Shown here: one piece after another, positions 9,050 to 18,031 of the stretch
Position numbering within the stretch: position 1 is the first letter of the stretch
Layout: every line of letters starts with the position of its first letter
Assembly (NCBI GenBank): GCA_013289665.1
Contig: JABCZN010000005.1
Coordinates: 171,810-235,809, forward strand
DNA length: 64,000 nt
Direction: 5' to 3'
From: Acidobacteriota bacterium
GTDB taxonomy: Bacteria > Acidobacteriota > Terriglobia > Acidiferrales > UBA7541
Notes under the pieces: model-generated
Seen by the model: only the letters and a program-made list of their open reading frames with translations
Database searches by the model: none
Told to the model about the DNA's origin: nothing
Position numbers and translations under genes: made by a program

Positions 9050-11509
9050 CTAGTCGAATTCCTTCATCATGCGGGCCATTTCGACGAGGCGGCGGTCAAC
9101 CTTGCCAAAGACGGTGTTGTCTTCGAAGGAGCCGTCGCCGTTCCGGTGTCCGGCGGCACGGCCGGTGAGGAGTTCAATTCCCTGTTCGATGCGCGACACC
9201 GGCCAGATGTGAAATTTTCCGCTGCTGACGGCGTCGAGCACGTCTTCGCGAAGCATCAGGTCATCGACGTTCGAGGCGGGAATGAGGACACCCTGCGAGC
9301 CGGTCAAACCAAGAATGCTGCAGACGTCGAAGAAGCCCTCGATTTTTTCGTTCACCCCGCCGATCGCCTGGATGTCGCCTTTTTGATTGAGGGATCCCGT
9401 TACGGCAACGTCCTGGCGCAGCGGTAGCTCGGAGAGTGCGGAGAGCAGCGCGTAGACTTCGGTGGAGCTTGCGCTGTCGCCATCCACGCCGGAATACGAC
9501 TGTTCAAAGCAAATGCTCGCAGCCAAGGAAAGCGGCTTGTCCTTGGCGAAGCAACTGCGCAAGTAGCCGGCGATGATGTGCACGCCCTTGTCGTGAAACC
9601 TGCCACTTAGATTCGATTCCCGCTCGATATTGATGAGGCCGGCTTTTCCGAGGGCGGCGCTGGCAGTGATTCGGACAGGTTTCCCGAAGGAGTATCCACC
9701 GATTTCGAGCACGCTCAAGCCGTTGACCTGGCCGACACAGTCGCCCGAAACGTCCACAAGCAGCGTTTTTTCCTCGATCATTTCGCGGATGCGGGTTTCC
9801 ACCAGATTGTGGCGCTCCATCTTGGAGGCGATTGCGGAGCGCACATGCGCCGCGCGAACCACATTTTCTCCGGCGGCGGCGGAGGCATAGTGCGCTTCGC
9901 GGGCCAGGTCGGCGATATCCACGAAGCGGGCGGTCACTTTGTTGCGGCGGCCGGCTCTTCGAACGCCGTATTCCAAAATGGCAGCGAAGGCTCCGCGATC
10001 GAAGGGAAAGAGATTTTCCTTTTCGCTCAGTGCGCGCAGGCGGCCAGCGTATTCCTCGATGACGCCATCGGTCATCGGCATCTCTTCATCGAACTCCACA
10101 CGGACCTTGAAGATTTTCTGGAAATCTTCTTCGTATTCGTAGAGAACTTCATACAGGTCGCGATCGCCTATCAGAATGACCTTTACGTTGATTTCCACCG
10201 GCTCGGGCTTGAGCGCCGTGGCTGTGAAGGGATAGAAAACTTCGAGCGGTTGAATTTCCAGGCGATTGTGATTGAGCGTGCGTTTCAGGGCGCGCCAGAC
10301 GCCAGCCTCGGAAAGCGCTTCGATGGCGTACATGATCAGGAAGCCGCCGTCGGCGCGAAGCAGCGAACCGCCGCGAAGGTCCATAAAATCGCTGGACCAG
10401 CCGCCCCGCGAGTCGTAAGCGCGCTGAATGGTGCCGAAGAGGTTGGCATAGCTGGGCGTGGTCTCAAAGATGACCGGCGAATTGTCTTCGGAGTTGTGGG
10501 CGAGAATGACGTTCACGCCGTAAACGCGGAACGGGTCGCGCTCGGGCCCGGGGGATTTCTGCTGCTGGATTTCAGGAGATTCCGGGGTTTGCTCTTCTTC
10601 CCCTTCGCGTTCCTTGAACGGACCGAGGTTGTCGAGGATGTGGTGGCGCACTTCTTCGAGGTATTCGGTCACGCCAGTTCCTGGATACTTTTCCTTTAAC
10701 TCCTCGATGACACCATCGACGAGGACCGAGGCTGCTTCCTGCTCGAGGTAACTGAGCTCGCTGGCCAATTCCCGGGAGAGGGTCAGCGTTTTGCGGTAAA
10801 CGACCGTAAATTCCTGGCGGAACTGTTCGTACTTACGCTCGATCTCTTCGGCAACGCCGGTCTCCAGCTTTCCCTCGTGCACCATCTTGGAGATATCTTC
10901 GATGGGCACCATCTGGCCCTCGAGAACCGGAAAAATTTCCGGCAGGGCAACGGCGCCGACCTGCATGTGGCCGAGGGCAAACTGGTCGCGGGCGATGCGG
11001 CGGGTGAAATCGTCCATCAATTCTTTTTCGCGCACGGAAAAGCGCTCGACGATTCGCCCTTTCTGCCGCTGGAACGGTTCGCCTTCGAATACTTGCGGGA
11101 TGCGGCGGCGCAGGAAATCGATCCCGGCTTGAACATCTTTCTTGAATGTGTTGGCCGAGCCTCGCGGCAGAACGAGCAGGCGGGGACGGTCGGTAATCTT
11201 GAAATTATTGACGTAACAGCGGTCCAAGGAAGGCTTGGTGGCCGGATGAAGCTCCTCGATCATCTGCGCGATGGTGCCGCCGCGGCTGGTGCCGGCAAGC
11301 CCGCAGACGAAAACGTTGTATCCAGGCGCCGAAAGTTCCACGCCCATTTTCAGGGCCCGCAGGGCGCGCTCTTGTCCGATAAAACCCTCGCGCTTTTGCG
11401 CCTGCGCGGTGGTCTCGAACGGAATGCGAGAGAGCTCGCAGCGCCAGCGAAGTTTCTCCAGTCCGAGTTCTTTCGGCTTGCTCATAGTCATTTCGATAGA
11501 TTTCGCCAT
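9050..11509 (-). CDS. Lon-related AAA protease (YcbZ/AAA_32 type)
   Basis: 819 residues. The C-terminal domain is a Lon-type serine protease: catalytic Ser679 in DGDSASST and Lys722 in GGVNEKIEG, with the 43-residue spacing of the classical Ser-Lys dyad. The N-terminal half is an AAA_32-like ATPase domain with an inserted helical region rich in Glu/Lys. The expected P-loop reads GLAGTSRGGT, with Arg in place of the Walker A Lys and Gly instead of Ser/Thr, so ATP hydrolysis is uncertain. The family is known as Lon-related putative proteases; substrates are not defined. The gene stands alone. Confidence 0.88.
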   Translation of the reverse strand: MAKSIEMTMSKPKELGLEKLRWRCELSRIPFETTAQAQKREGFIGQERALRALKMGVELSAPGYNVFVCGLAGTSRGGTIAQMIEELHPATKPSLDRCYVNNFKITDRPRLLVLPRGSANTFKKDVQAGIDFLRRRIPQVFEGEPFQRQKGRIVERFSVREKELMDDFTRRIARDQFALGHMQVGAVALPEIFPVLEGQMVPIEDISKMVHEGKLETGVAEEIERKYEQFRQEFTVVYRKTLTLSRELASELSYLEQEAASVLVDGVIEELKEKYPGTGVTEYLEEVRHHILDNLGPFKEREGEEEQTPESPEIQQQKSPGPERDPFRVYGVNVILAHNSEDNSPVIFETTPSYANLFGTIQRAYDSRGGWSSDFMDLRGGSLLRADGGFLIMYAIEALSEAGVWRALKRTLNHNRLEIQPLEVFYPFTATALKPEPVEINVKVILIGDRDLYEVLYEYEEDFQKIFKVRVEFDEEMPMTDGVIEEYAGRLRALSEKENLFPFDRGAFAAILEYGVRRAGRRNKVTARFVDIADLAREAHYASAAAGENVVRAAHVRSAIASKMERHNLVETRIREMIEEKTLLVDVSGDCVGQVNGLSVLEIGGYSFGKPVRITASAALGKAGLINIERESNLSGRFHDKGVHIIAGYLRSCFAKDKPLSLAASICFEQSYSGVDGDSASSTEVYALLSALSELPLRQDVAVTGSLNQKGDIQAIGGVNEKIEGFFDVCSILGLTGSQGVLIPASNVDDLMLREDVLDAVSSGKFHIWPVSRIEQGIELLTGRAAGHRNGDGSFEDNTVFGKVDRRLVEMARMMKEFD

Positions 11510-11577
11510 TCGAGCGCGTACTCTAGCACACAGCGAAGCCGGAAGCGTTGAATTTAGGCCCTGCGGATGGCAAGAAG

Positions 11578-12648
11578 TTACGCATCCGCTCCGTCCAGCT
11601 CGTCCCGGTGCTCCATATAAACGCGGAAAACTCCTAAAGCCGCCGCCACAATGATCGGGCCGGCCACCAATCCAAGCAGCCCGAACACTTCTAGCCCGCC
11701 CAAAATGCTGATGAACAGCAGCAAATCATTCAAGCGGGTGCGATTGCGAAGCAGCAGCGGACGCACCAGATTGTCCGCCAACCCCGCCACGCCGCCGCAA
11801 ATAATCACCACCAGCGCGGCCTTTCCCCAGCTGCCGTTGAAGCCCAGCCAAAGCGCAGCCGGAACCCAGATGAGCGCCGAGCCAACCACCGGCACAATCG
11901 AAAAAAAAGCGATCAGCACGCCCATGAAAACGGGCGCCGGAAGACGCGTGAGGGCAAAGGCTGTGCCGCCCAGGACGCCCTGAATGGCAGCGATGAGCAG
12001 AGCGACGGCAACACTGGCGAAGATCAGGTCACGCGATTCGGCGAGCATCTCGTCCTGGAGAGATTTCTCGAACGGAATCAGGTGGCGAAGCGCGCGCAGA
12101 ATCGATTCACCGTCGCGGAACACAAAAAACAACGCGAACAAAAGTATGAAAAGGTCGACGAGAAAAGCGAGAAGGTTTTTCAGCATGCCGGCCAGGCTGC
12201 CGGCGAGGTAGGACGCCACTTTTTCCATGCCTTGCTGAAGGGGACCCATGAAATCGAGGTCCTGGAAGGATTGTGGCAGGTGATGGCGGATGGCGTCGGC
12301 GAGGCTGGCCGGCACGACAACGCCGCCATTGTTGATCAAGCCGCGGATGCGCGCCGTGATTTCGACCGCCTCACGTGCCGCGAACACCAGCACAAAGAGG
12401 ACCGGCACGATCAAGACCAGCGTGACGCCAAGGGTCGACAGCAAGGCCGCCGTGGTAACGGAGAAGCGTTTGTTCAGCAACAAAAATGCAGGGAAGAAGA
12501 AAATTGCCAGGACCGCGGACCACGCGAGCGGCACAAGAAATGGTTCGGTGACTCTGAAAACCAGGTAGCCCAGCAGGAGCAGGATGCCGTAGGACAGGAC
12601 CGTGGTCAAACGGTCATTCGTCGAAGGGTTCCGATTGGCTTGGGTCAT
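11578..12648 (-). CDS. AI-2E family (PerM-like) membrane transporter
   Basis: The start at MTQANRNPS gives 356 residues; an upstream GTG would overlap the promoter of the divergent MFS gene. Eight or so hydrophobic segments are visible with the family pattern: two N-terminal helices (TVLSYGILLLLGYLVF), a soluble central region with amphipathic helices, then a cluster (AFFSIVPVVGSALIWVPAALWL, LLLFISILGGLEVFGLLGLVAGP). Members of PF01594 include AI-2 exporters and Na+/H+ antiporters; the substrate here is unknown. Confidence 0.85.
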   Translation of the reverse strand: MTQANRNPSTNDRLTTVLSYGILLLLGYLVFRVTEPFLVPLAWSAVLAIFFFPAFLLLNKRFSVTTAALLSTLGVTLVLIVPVLFVLVFAAREAVEITARIRGLINNGGVVVPASLADAIRHHLPQSFQDLDFMGPLQQGMEKVASYLAGSLAGMLKNLLAFLVDLFILLFALFFVFRDGESILRALRHLIPFEKSLQDEMLAESRDLIFASVAVALLIAAIQGVLGGTAFALTRLPAPVFMGVLIAFFSIVPVVGSALIWVPAALWLGFNGSWGKAALVVIICGGVAGLADNLVRPLLLRNRTRLNDLLLFISILGGLEVFGLLGLVAGPIIVAAALGVFRVYMEHRDELDGADA

Positions 12649-12744
12649 CCGCGGTATATAATCCCTTTCGGTCCCGGAAACTCCGGGAGAGTGTACGAAC
12701 CGCCGGTCACCAGGTCGCACGCGCCAGGGGAACTGATTTTATCC

Positions 12745-14019
12745 ATGATGGCACGCCTCATGCCGTTCAATTCCGGGCAAGTGCGTCTTCTTGCTGTACT
12801 GGCTTTGATCAATTTTGTCAACTTTGCCGACCGTCAGGTGCTGAACCCCCTGCTCCCACTGCTGCGGCAGCATTTTAATGTGACTGACTCGCAGCTCGGA
12901 TCGCTGCAGACGGTCCTTCTGATCGTTCTCGCGGTGGCGAGCATTCCGTCTGGATATCTTGCCGACCGTTTCAGCCAGCACACCATCATCGCGGCCGGAG
13001 TGCTCTTCTGGAGCTTGGCATCCATGTGCAGCGGACTGGCGCCGAGTTTTGCCATGCTTTTTCTGTGCCGCGGCCTTGTGGGAATTGGTGAGGCAGCCTA
13101 CGCGCCAGCGGCCCAGGCCATGATTTCCGACTCATTTCCTGTGGAGCATCGCGCGCTAACCCAGTCGATCTTTGCTTCGGGGATGTTGCTGGGCGGCGCG
13201 GGCGGACTGGCACTCGGCGGGATTATGGGAGAGCGCCACGGTTGGCAATACGCGTTCCTGATTGTGGGGGCCATCGGTGTTATTCCAGGTCTTTCGGCGT
13301 TTAAGCTGAAAGAGCCGCCGAAACGCCCGCGCTCGGAAGTGGTTTCTATCGTGTGCCTGTTGAGCGTGCCGGCCTATGTGGCCATGATGATCGCAGGAAC
13401 GTGCATCACATTTTCCACGGTTTCTTTTGTGACCTGGGGCGTAGATTACGCCACCAGCTATAAGGATTTCAGCCTGAAGGAGGCGGCGCTTTCCCTTGCC
13501 GTGATTGCGCTGCTTTCGCTGGTGATGGGAGCTTTGGCCGGCGGATATTTCGCGGACCTCTTGCAGAAACGTTTCCCATACGGGCGCATCCTGGTGATTG
13601 CGGCGGCATTCCTGGTGGCGGCGCCGTTCTTGCTGCTGGCTCTTCAATCGGATGAAAAGTGGATCGTGCTGGCGGGATTTTTTGTCGCCAGTTTTTTCAT
13701 GTCGTGGTATCACGGACCCACCACGGCCGTGCTGCACGATTTGACGCCGCAGCGGGCGCACGCCACGGCCATTGGCGTGTATATGTTTGTGACCCAGATC
13801 GTGGGAGCGCTGGGGCCGCTGCTGATCGGCCGGATTTCGGATGCCTCGGACCTGCTGGTGGCCCTCCAGGCGGCGACCGGGGTGATGGTGTTCGGCGCAC
13901 TTCTGATGCTGGTGGCGATCTATTTTGTAAGGCGTGACGGGATGCACCATCCGCGGCTGGCGGCGTTCCGTGCGGAGGATGACGCTTATTCGGTGGCACA
14001 CCCGGTAAAGGGGGATTAG
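12745..14019 (+). CDS. MFS transporter, Spinster-like
   Basis: 424 residues with 12 predicted membrane segments. FVNFADRQVLNPLLPLL in helix 1, the loop 2-3 motif GYLADRFSQ and CRGLVGIGEAAYAPAAQAMI in helix 4 are characteristic of the Spinster-like branch of the major facilitator superfamily. The track ORF extends 221 codons upstream through the antisense of the AI-2E gene and is clearly artefactual. The first two codons are both ATG; either can be the start. Spns homologues carry lipids or sugars, but bacterial members mostly lack assigned substrates. Confidence 0.85.
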   Translation: MMARLMPFNSGQVRLLAVLALINFVNFADRQVLNPLLPLLRQHFNVTDSQLGSLQTVLLIVLAVASIPSGYLADRFSQHTIIAAGVLFWSLASMCSGLAPSFAMLFLCRGLVGIGEAAYAPAAQAMISDSFPVEHRALTQSIFASGMLLGGAGGLALGGIMGERHGWQYAFLIVGAIGVIPGLSAFKLKEPPKRPRSEVVSIVCLLSVPAYVAMMIAGTCITFSTVSFVTWGVDYATSYKDFSLKEAALSLAVIALLSLVMGALAGGYFADLLQKRFPYGRILVIAAAFLVAAPFLLLALQSDEKWIVLAGFFVASFFMSWYHGPTTAVLHDLTPQRAHATAIGVYMFVTQIVGALGPLLIGRISDASDLLVALQAATGVMVFGALLMLVAIYFVRRDGMHHPRLAAFRAEDDAYSVAHPVKGD

Positions 14020-14113
14020 AACTTCACAGGAAGGATAAGATTTCACAGCAGAAGACGCAGAGGATGTGCCCGGAGCACACAGAGGGAAGAATAACCCTCT
14101 CTGAAGCAGGTGA

Positions 14114-14488
14114 TTACTGAATGCCGATCATTTTGATGAGGCGCAGCACTTCCTCTTTTGCTACGTCGTAGAGCAGGCGTTCGTCTTCCTCTTCCAGGCG
14201 TTCACGAAGATATTCCGCGGCGATAAAGCTTGCTTCGCGGTCGGTCAGGTCGCGGCCGCTCTTTTCGCGAAATTCGACAAAGGCGTTGTGGGCGAGGCCG
14301 ACGATGCGGCCTACTCCATCCACCTCAAACTTTGCGTCGATGGTGTCGCTGTGGCGCGTGGCGATGGCGTTCCAGATATGAGAAAAACGGCAATCGTAGA
14401 CTTGGCCGCTCAACTTCGAAGTCACTTCGAAGGCGCCGATGAACTGGTTCATGGCACCGGTATTCGCTAGAACGGGGAGAGAAGGCAC
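14114..14488 (-). CDS. conserved-looking hypothetical protein
   Basis: A 124-residue, soluble, acidic-to-neutral protein with a mixed beta N-terminal part (SGQVYDCRFSHIWNAIATRH) and a strongly helical, charged C-terminal half (YLRERLEEEDERLLYDVAKEEVLRLIK). Good codon use and a sensible position 91 bases before the thrC-like gene on the same strand, downstream of it, suggest a real gene, perhaps cotranscribed with threonine synthase. I do not recognise the family. Confidence 0.55.
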   Translation of the reverse strand: MPSLPVLANTGAMNQFIGAFEVTSKLSGQVYDCRFSHIWNAIATRHSDTIDAKFEVDGVGRIVGLAHNAFVEFREKSGRDLTDREASFIAAEYLRERLEEEDERLLYDVAKEEVLRLIKMIGIQ

Positions 14489-14579
14489 GGGATCCTCTTT
14501 TTTCCGGAAACATTGCGGCGTTCTGGAAGCAAGGCCGCGAAAACGCCGGCTTTTAGTGTCCGATTCCCGGGGCGATGTG

Positions 14580-15782
14580 TCAATGCCGCGGCGACGACTG
14601 CGAGAGCCGGCGCAGTCCGACTGCCTCGGCGGTGACGTCGGTGTACTTCAGTCCCGCGCCGGTGTTGAAGAGCACCACGCGGTCTTCAGGCTTGAGGAAG
14701 CCGGTTTTGAGCAGGTGATCATAGGCGACCGTGGCGGTGGCGCCTTCAGGAGATAGAAAGATTCCTTCATTCCTCGCCCAATCCTCGAGCGAGGCGAGGA
14801 TCTGGTTGTCGGCGAAAGAGAGCGCCAGGCCGCCCGATTCGCGAAGGATCTCCAGCATGATGTAATCGCCGTAGGGCTTCGGCACGCGCAGGCCAGAGGC
14901 AAAAGTCGCAGCGTTCGTCCACATCTGGCTGGCTTTTTCACCTTCTTCAAACGCCCTGGTAACCGGCGCGCAACCCGCCGATTGCACCGCGATCATCTTC
15001 GGACGCTTGCCGGGTTTCACCCAGCCGAGTTCCTCGAGTTCTCCGAAGGCTTTCCACATGCCGATCAATCCGACGCCGCCGCCCGTCGGATAGAAGACGG
15101 CCGCCGGATACGCCCAGCCGAGTTGCTCGACGAGCTCGTAGCCCATGGTTTTCTTCCCTTCGATGCGGAAGGGTTCTTTGAGCGTGGAGATATCGAACCA
15201 GCCTTCTTTTTCTTTCTGCTCCGCTACCATGCGGCCGCAATCGGAAATCAGCCCGTCGACAAGAGTAACTTTTGCGCCGTACATTGTGGCTTCCACGTAA
15301 TTTGCGAAGGGAACATCCTTGGGCATGAAAATGTTGGCCTCGATCCCGGCGGCCGCGGCGTAGGCGGCCAGTGCGCCGGCGGCATTACCTGCGGAAGGAA
15401 CGGCCAATTTTTTCAAGCCGTAGTGGCGCGCCATGCTCACTCCGAGCGCCAAACCGCGCGCTTTGAAGCTTCCCGTGGGATTTGCGCCTTCTTCTTTCAC
15501 GTACACACCGGGATAGCGGCGGCTGTGCAGCATCGGCGTCCAGCCTTCGCCGAGGGTGACGGGCGCGACATCGGGCAAAACGCTGCGATACCGCCAGAGA
15601 CCGGTCCACGGGGAGTCCGCGGCGGCTCGGGCGATTTCCTGGCGTGCCGCGGCACCGCGCAGCGGAGTGAGATCGTAGCGCACGTAGAGTGCTCCGGCGC
15701 ACTCTGGGCAGACGGTCTGAGGCTTGTCCGCGGAAAGTTGTGCCCGGCAGCGCGAGCATTCAAGGTGGCTTATTTCAGGCAT
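14580..15782 (-). CDS. thrC: threonine synthase, zinc-ribbon type
   Basis: Fold-type II PLP enzyme converting O-phospho-L-homoserine to L-threonine. The 400-residue product begins with a four-Cys zinc ribbon (LECSRCRAQL...TVCPEC), then the PLP-lysine motif GSFKARGL, the cofactor phosphate loop PTGGGVGLIGMWKAF and the ending GAGLKY. This is the shorter class close to plant-type and archaeal enzymes. A second, different threonine synthase lies at 32-33 kb, so one of them may act on another substrate; related enzymes include threonine dehydratase-like and cysteate synthase-like proteins. Confidence 0.85.
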   Translation of the reverse strand: MPEISHLECSRCRAQLSADKPQTVCPECAGALYVRYDLTPLRGAAARQEIARAAADSPWTGLWRYRSVLPDVAPVTLGEGWTPMLHSRRYPGVYVKEEGANPTGSFKARGLALGVSMARHYGLKKLAVPSAGNAAGALAAYAAAAGIEANIFMPKDVPFANYVEATMYGAKVTLVDGLISDCGRMVAEQKEKEGWFDISTLKEPFRIEGKKTMGYELVEQLGWAYPAAVFYPTGGGVGLIGMWKAFGELEELGWVKPGKRPKMIAVQSAGCAPVTRAFEEGEKASQMWTNAATFASGLRVPKPYGDYIMLEILRESGGLALSFADNQILASLEDWARNEGIFLSPEGATATVAYDHLLKTGFLKPEDRVVLFNTGAGLKYTDVTAEAVGLRRLSQSSPRH

Positions 15783-15967
15783 TTTAAAACGATAGCAGCA
15801 GCAAATAGCAGCGGCAAGTTTTCACCCGGCGCTGTCGAAGACGTGACTTGCGAAAGAACTTCTCCCGTTCTGTGGCGGCACGTTATGATGTCGCCGCTCT
15901 TGATTCAATCCACGTTTCGCAGGATGGCGCTTTGCCGAAGAGTTCGTCGAACGCGGGATTCATTTCA

Positions 15968-17308
15968 ATGGCGGCTGGTTTAGGGCTGTTCATGGCTGGA
16001 GCACTGCTGGCGCTGGTGCTTCCGGGTAGCGAATTATTTCTCGTCTTCCGCTGGACTGGCTTGCTTCTGCTGGCCGTTGCGGGCGTCCGAGGGCGATCGC
16101 TGACTTACTGGATTTTCCTGGCGATGCTCCTGGGGTTCGAATTGGGGATTGACCGGCCGGATTTTGCGGTGCGCCTCCGCGTGCTGGGCGATATTTTTCT
16201 GCGTTTGATCAAAGTGATTGTGGCGCCGTTGATCCTGGGAACGCTGGTGACGGGGATCGCAGCCCACGGCGATCTGAAAAAAGTCGGGAGAATCGGGCTG
16301 AAGAGCCTGATCTATTTCGAGGTGATCACCACGATCGCGTTGTTCCTGGGGATTGGCGCGATCAACCTGACGCGGGCGGGCGAAGGAGTGCATCTGCCTC
16401 GGCCGGCTCAGGACCAGCCGGCCGCGCCCACCGCGGCTTTCGAGTGGGACGATTTCCTGCTGCACGTTTTCCCGGAAAACATCGCCAAGGCAGTCGGCGA
16501 CAATCAGATTTTGCAGGTGGCCGTGTTTGCGGTGCTCTTCGGGATTGCTCTGACCCTGGTGCCGGAGAAAACGCGGCAGCCGATGCTGGCGCTGGCCGAA
16601 TCGCTGGCGCAGACGATGTTCAAGTTCACGAACATCGTGATGTATTACGCGCCGATTGGGGTTGGCGCGGCGATGGCTTACACCGTGGGGCACATGGGGA
16701 TCAGCGTGCTCCTGCCGCTCGGGAAGCTGGTGCTGACCGCATACGGAGCGCTGCTTGCGTTTCTGCTCGTCGTACTTCTGCCCGTGGCGCTGCTCGCTCG
16801 GATTCCGCTGGCTCGCTTCCTGACGTTTGTGGCGGAGCCTGCGACAATTGCTTTCGCCACGAGCACTTCAGAAGCCGCTCTGCCGAGAGCAATCGAATCA
16901 ATGGAAGAGTTTGGCGTGCCGCGGCAAATCGTCGCGTTTGTCATTCCCGCGGGATACAGCTTTAATCTGGACGGTTCGACACTGTACCTTGCGCTCGCTT
17001 CCATCTTCGTCGCGCAGACGGCGGGGATGCACATGTCGTGGCCGGAGCAGCTCCTGATGGTGTTCACGCTGATGCTCACGAGCAAAGGGATCGCTGGCGT
17101 GCCGCGTGCGGTTCCCGTGGTTCTGCTTGCCACTGCGTCCACCTTTCACCTGCCCACTGAGCCGATCTTTATCATTCTTGGCGTGGATGCGCTGATTGAC
17201 ATGGCGCGGACGTCGGTCAACGTCATTGGCAATTGCCTGGCCAGCGCCGTCATCGCCCGCTGGGAAGGTGAACTCCGTCCCGCGCTAAGCGAGAATTTCG
17301 ACACCTGA
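15968..17308 (+). CDS. dicarboxylate/amino acid:cation symporter (DAACS family)
   Basis: 446 residues from the ATG at 15968, close to the usual size for GltP/DctA. The family's key motifs are all present: the serine-rich re-entrant loop ATSTSEAALP, the NLDGSTLY motif of helix 7, and TSKGIAGVP in re-entrant loop 2. Proton- or sodium-coupled import of glutamate, aspartate or C4-dicarboxylates is expected. The track ORF starts 40 codons earlier at a TTG; I prefer the start just before the first membrane helix. The 3' end overlaps the convergent vapC-like gene by 24 bases. Confidence 0.88.
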   Translation: MAAGLGLFMAGALLALVLPGSELFLVFRWTGLLLLAVAGVRGRSLTYWIFLAMLLGFELGIDRPDFAVRLRVLGDIFLRLIKVIVAPLILGTLVTGIAAHGDLKKVGRIGLKSLIYFEVITTIALFLGIGAINLTRAGEGVHLPRPAQDQPAAPTAAFEWDDFLLHVFPENIAKAVGDNQILQVAVFAVLFGIALTLVPEKTRQPMLALAESLAQTMFKFTNIVMYYAPIGVGAAMAYTVGHMGISVLLPLGKLVLTAYGALLAFLLVVLLPVALLARIPLARFLTFVAEPATIAFATSTSEAALPRAIESMEEFGVPRQIVAFVIPAGYSFNLDGSTLYLALASIFVAQTAGMHMSWPEQLLMVFTLMLTSKGIAGVPRAVPVVLLATASTFHLPTEPIFIILGVDALIDMARTSVNVIGNCLASAVIARWEGELRPALSENFDT

Positions 17309-17710
17309 CTTCTGGGCGGCGACTCTAAGCGAGCCGTCCAAGGTGGCCAGAGGCAGACGGTGTCTAAGCGCCAGAAATAAATAGGCCGCGTTATAAGCGG
17401 CGAGTTGGTGCTTACGCGCAATCTCCTGAATTTCCCGGAAGCCAGCTTGCGGAGAATCCGCCTGAACTTCTATGTAATTGGCCATCATGCTCTCATACAA
17501 GTCGCGCGCCCGTTCGACCTCCGCTAGGTCGAGCTTGCCGCGACGCTCCGCCATAACCAGCCCGTTGGCGATTTCAAGAACCCATAGGGAGGGAACAATA
17601 GCTATCCGTCCGGTGAGGAACGACTCGCGAATTGCCCTGGCGCTGTCGGGCTCCGGGTCATCCACGGCCCAAGCCAGCCCGACAGAAGCATCGAGCACAA
17701 AATTGCTCAC
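17285..17710 (-). CDS. VapC-like PIN-domain protein (toxin of a type II pair)
   Basis: 141 residues with the PIN fold: Asp7 in FVLDASVGLAWAV, Glu46 in WVLEIANGL and Asp125 in LATLDGSLR. In most VapC toxins a further acidic residue lies in the motif YDAAYL; here it is AYNAAYL (Asn107), so the metal site may be weakened. The start overlaps the antitoxin stop by 4 bases (ATGA), the normal translationally coupled arrangement. Family knowledge: VapC cleaves tRNA or rRNA. Confidence 0.85.
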   Translation of the reverse strand: MSNFVLDASVGLAWAVDDPEPDSARAIRESFLTGRIAIVPSLWVLEIANGLVMAERRGKLDLAEVERARDLYESMMANYIEVQADSPQAGFREIQEIARKHQLAAYNAAYLFLALRHRLPLATLDGSLRVAAQKSGVEILA

Positions 17711-17946
17711 ATGCGTCCTTCTTCGATCAGGCTCTTGACGGTAACTCCAGGAATCTTTTTCGAGCGCTTCCGGATCATCTCGAACTCCGCAAAAATTTTT
17801 TGCAGGTCGGCCTTTTCGCTAGGAACCGGGCCTATCGAGGCAATGAGTTTGCCGCGGCGTGTGATGCCGATGCGCTCGCCGCGCGCCGCACGCTCGACAA
17901 GCTCAGAGAGCTTCTGCTTGGCTTCAAAAAGTCCCACCTTGCGCAT
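17707..17946 (-). CDS. Phd/YefM-type antitoxin
   Basis: A 79-residue protein starting MRKVGLFEAKQKLSELVERAARGE, the typical Phd/YefM DNA-binding N-terminus, followed by ITRRGKLIASIGPVP and a short charged C-terminal segment that would wrap around the toxin. It lies directly upstream of the PIN-domain gene and overlaps it by 4 bases, so the two form a type II toxin-antitoxin operon, probably autoregulated. Confidence 0.85.
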   Translation of the reverse strand: MRKVGLFEAKQKLSELVERAARGERIGITRRGKLIASIGPVPSEKADLQKIFAEFEMIRKRSKKIPGVTVKSLIEEGRM

Positions 17947-18031
17947 GTGCCAACCTTAACTAACAGCTAGATTAATATTCTAGATGAATTAGGTAAGTCT
18001 CTTCTAAAGAAGCTGCGCTTAACTGGTTCAC

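Noticed and set aside
9809-10699. Long plus-strand ORF of 296 codons
   Set aside because: It is antisense to the Lon-type protease, which has complete motifs.
12082-12744. Long N-terminal extension of the MFS ORF in the track
   Set aside because: It is the antisense of the AI-2E transporter gene, charged and low in membrane residues; the transporter begins at 12745.
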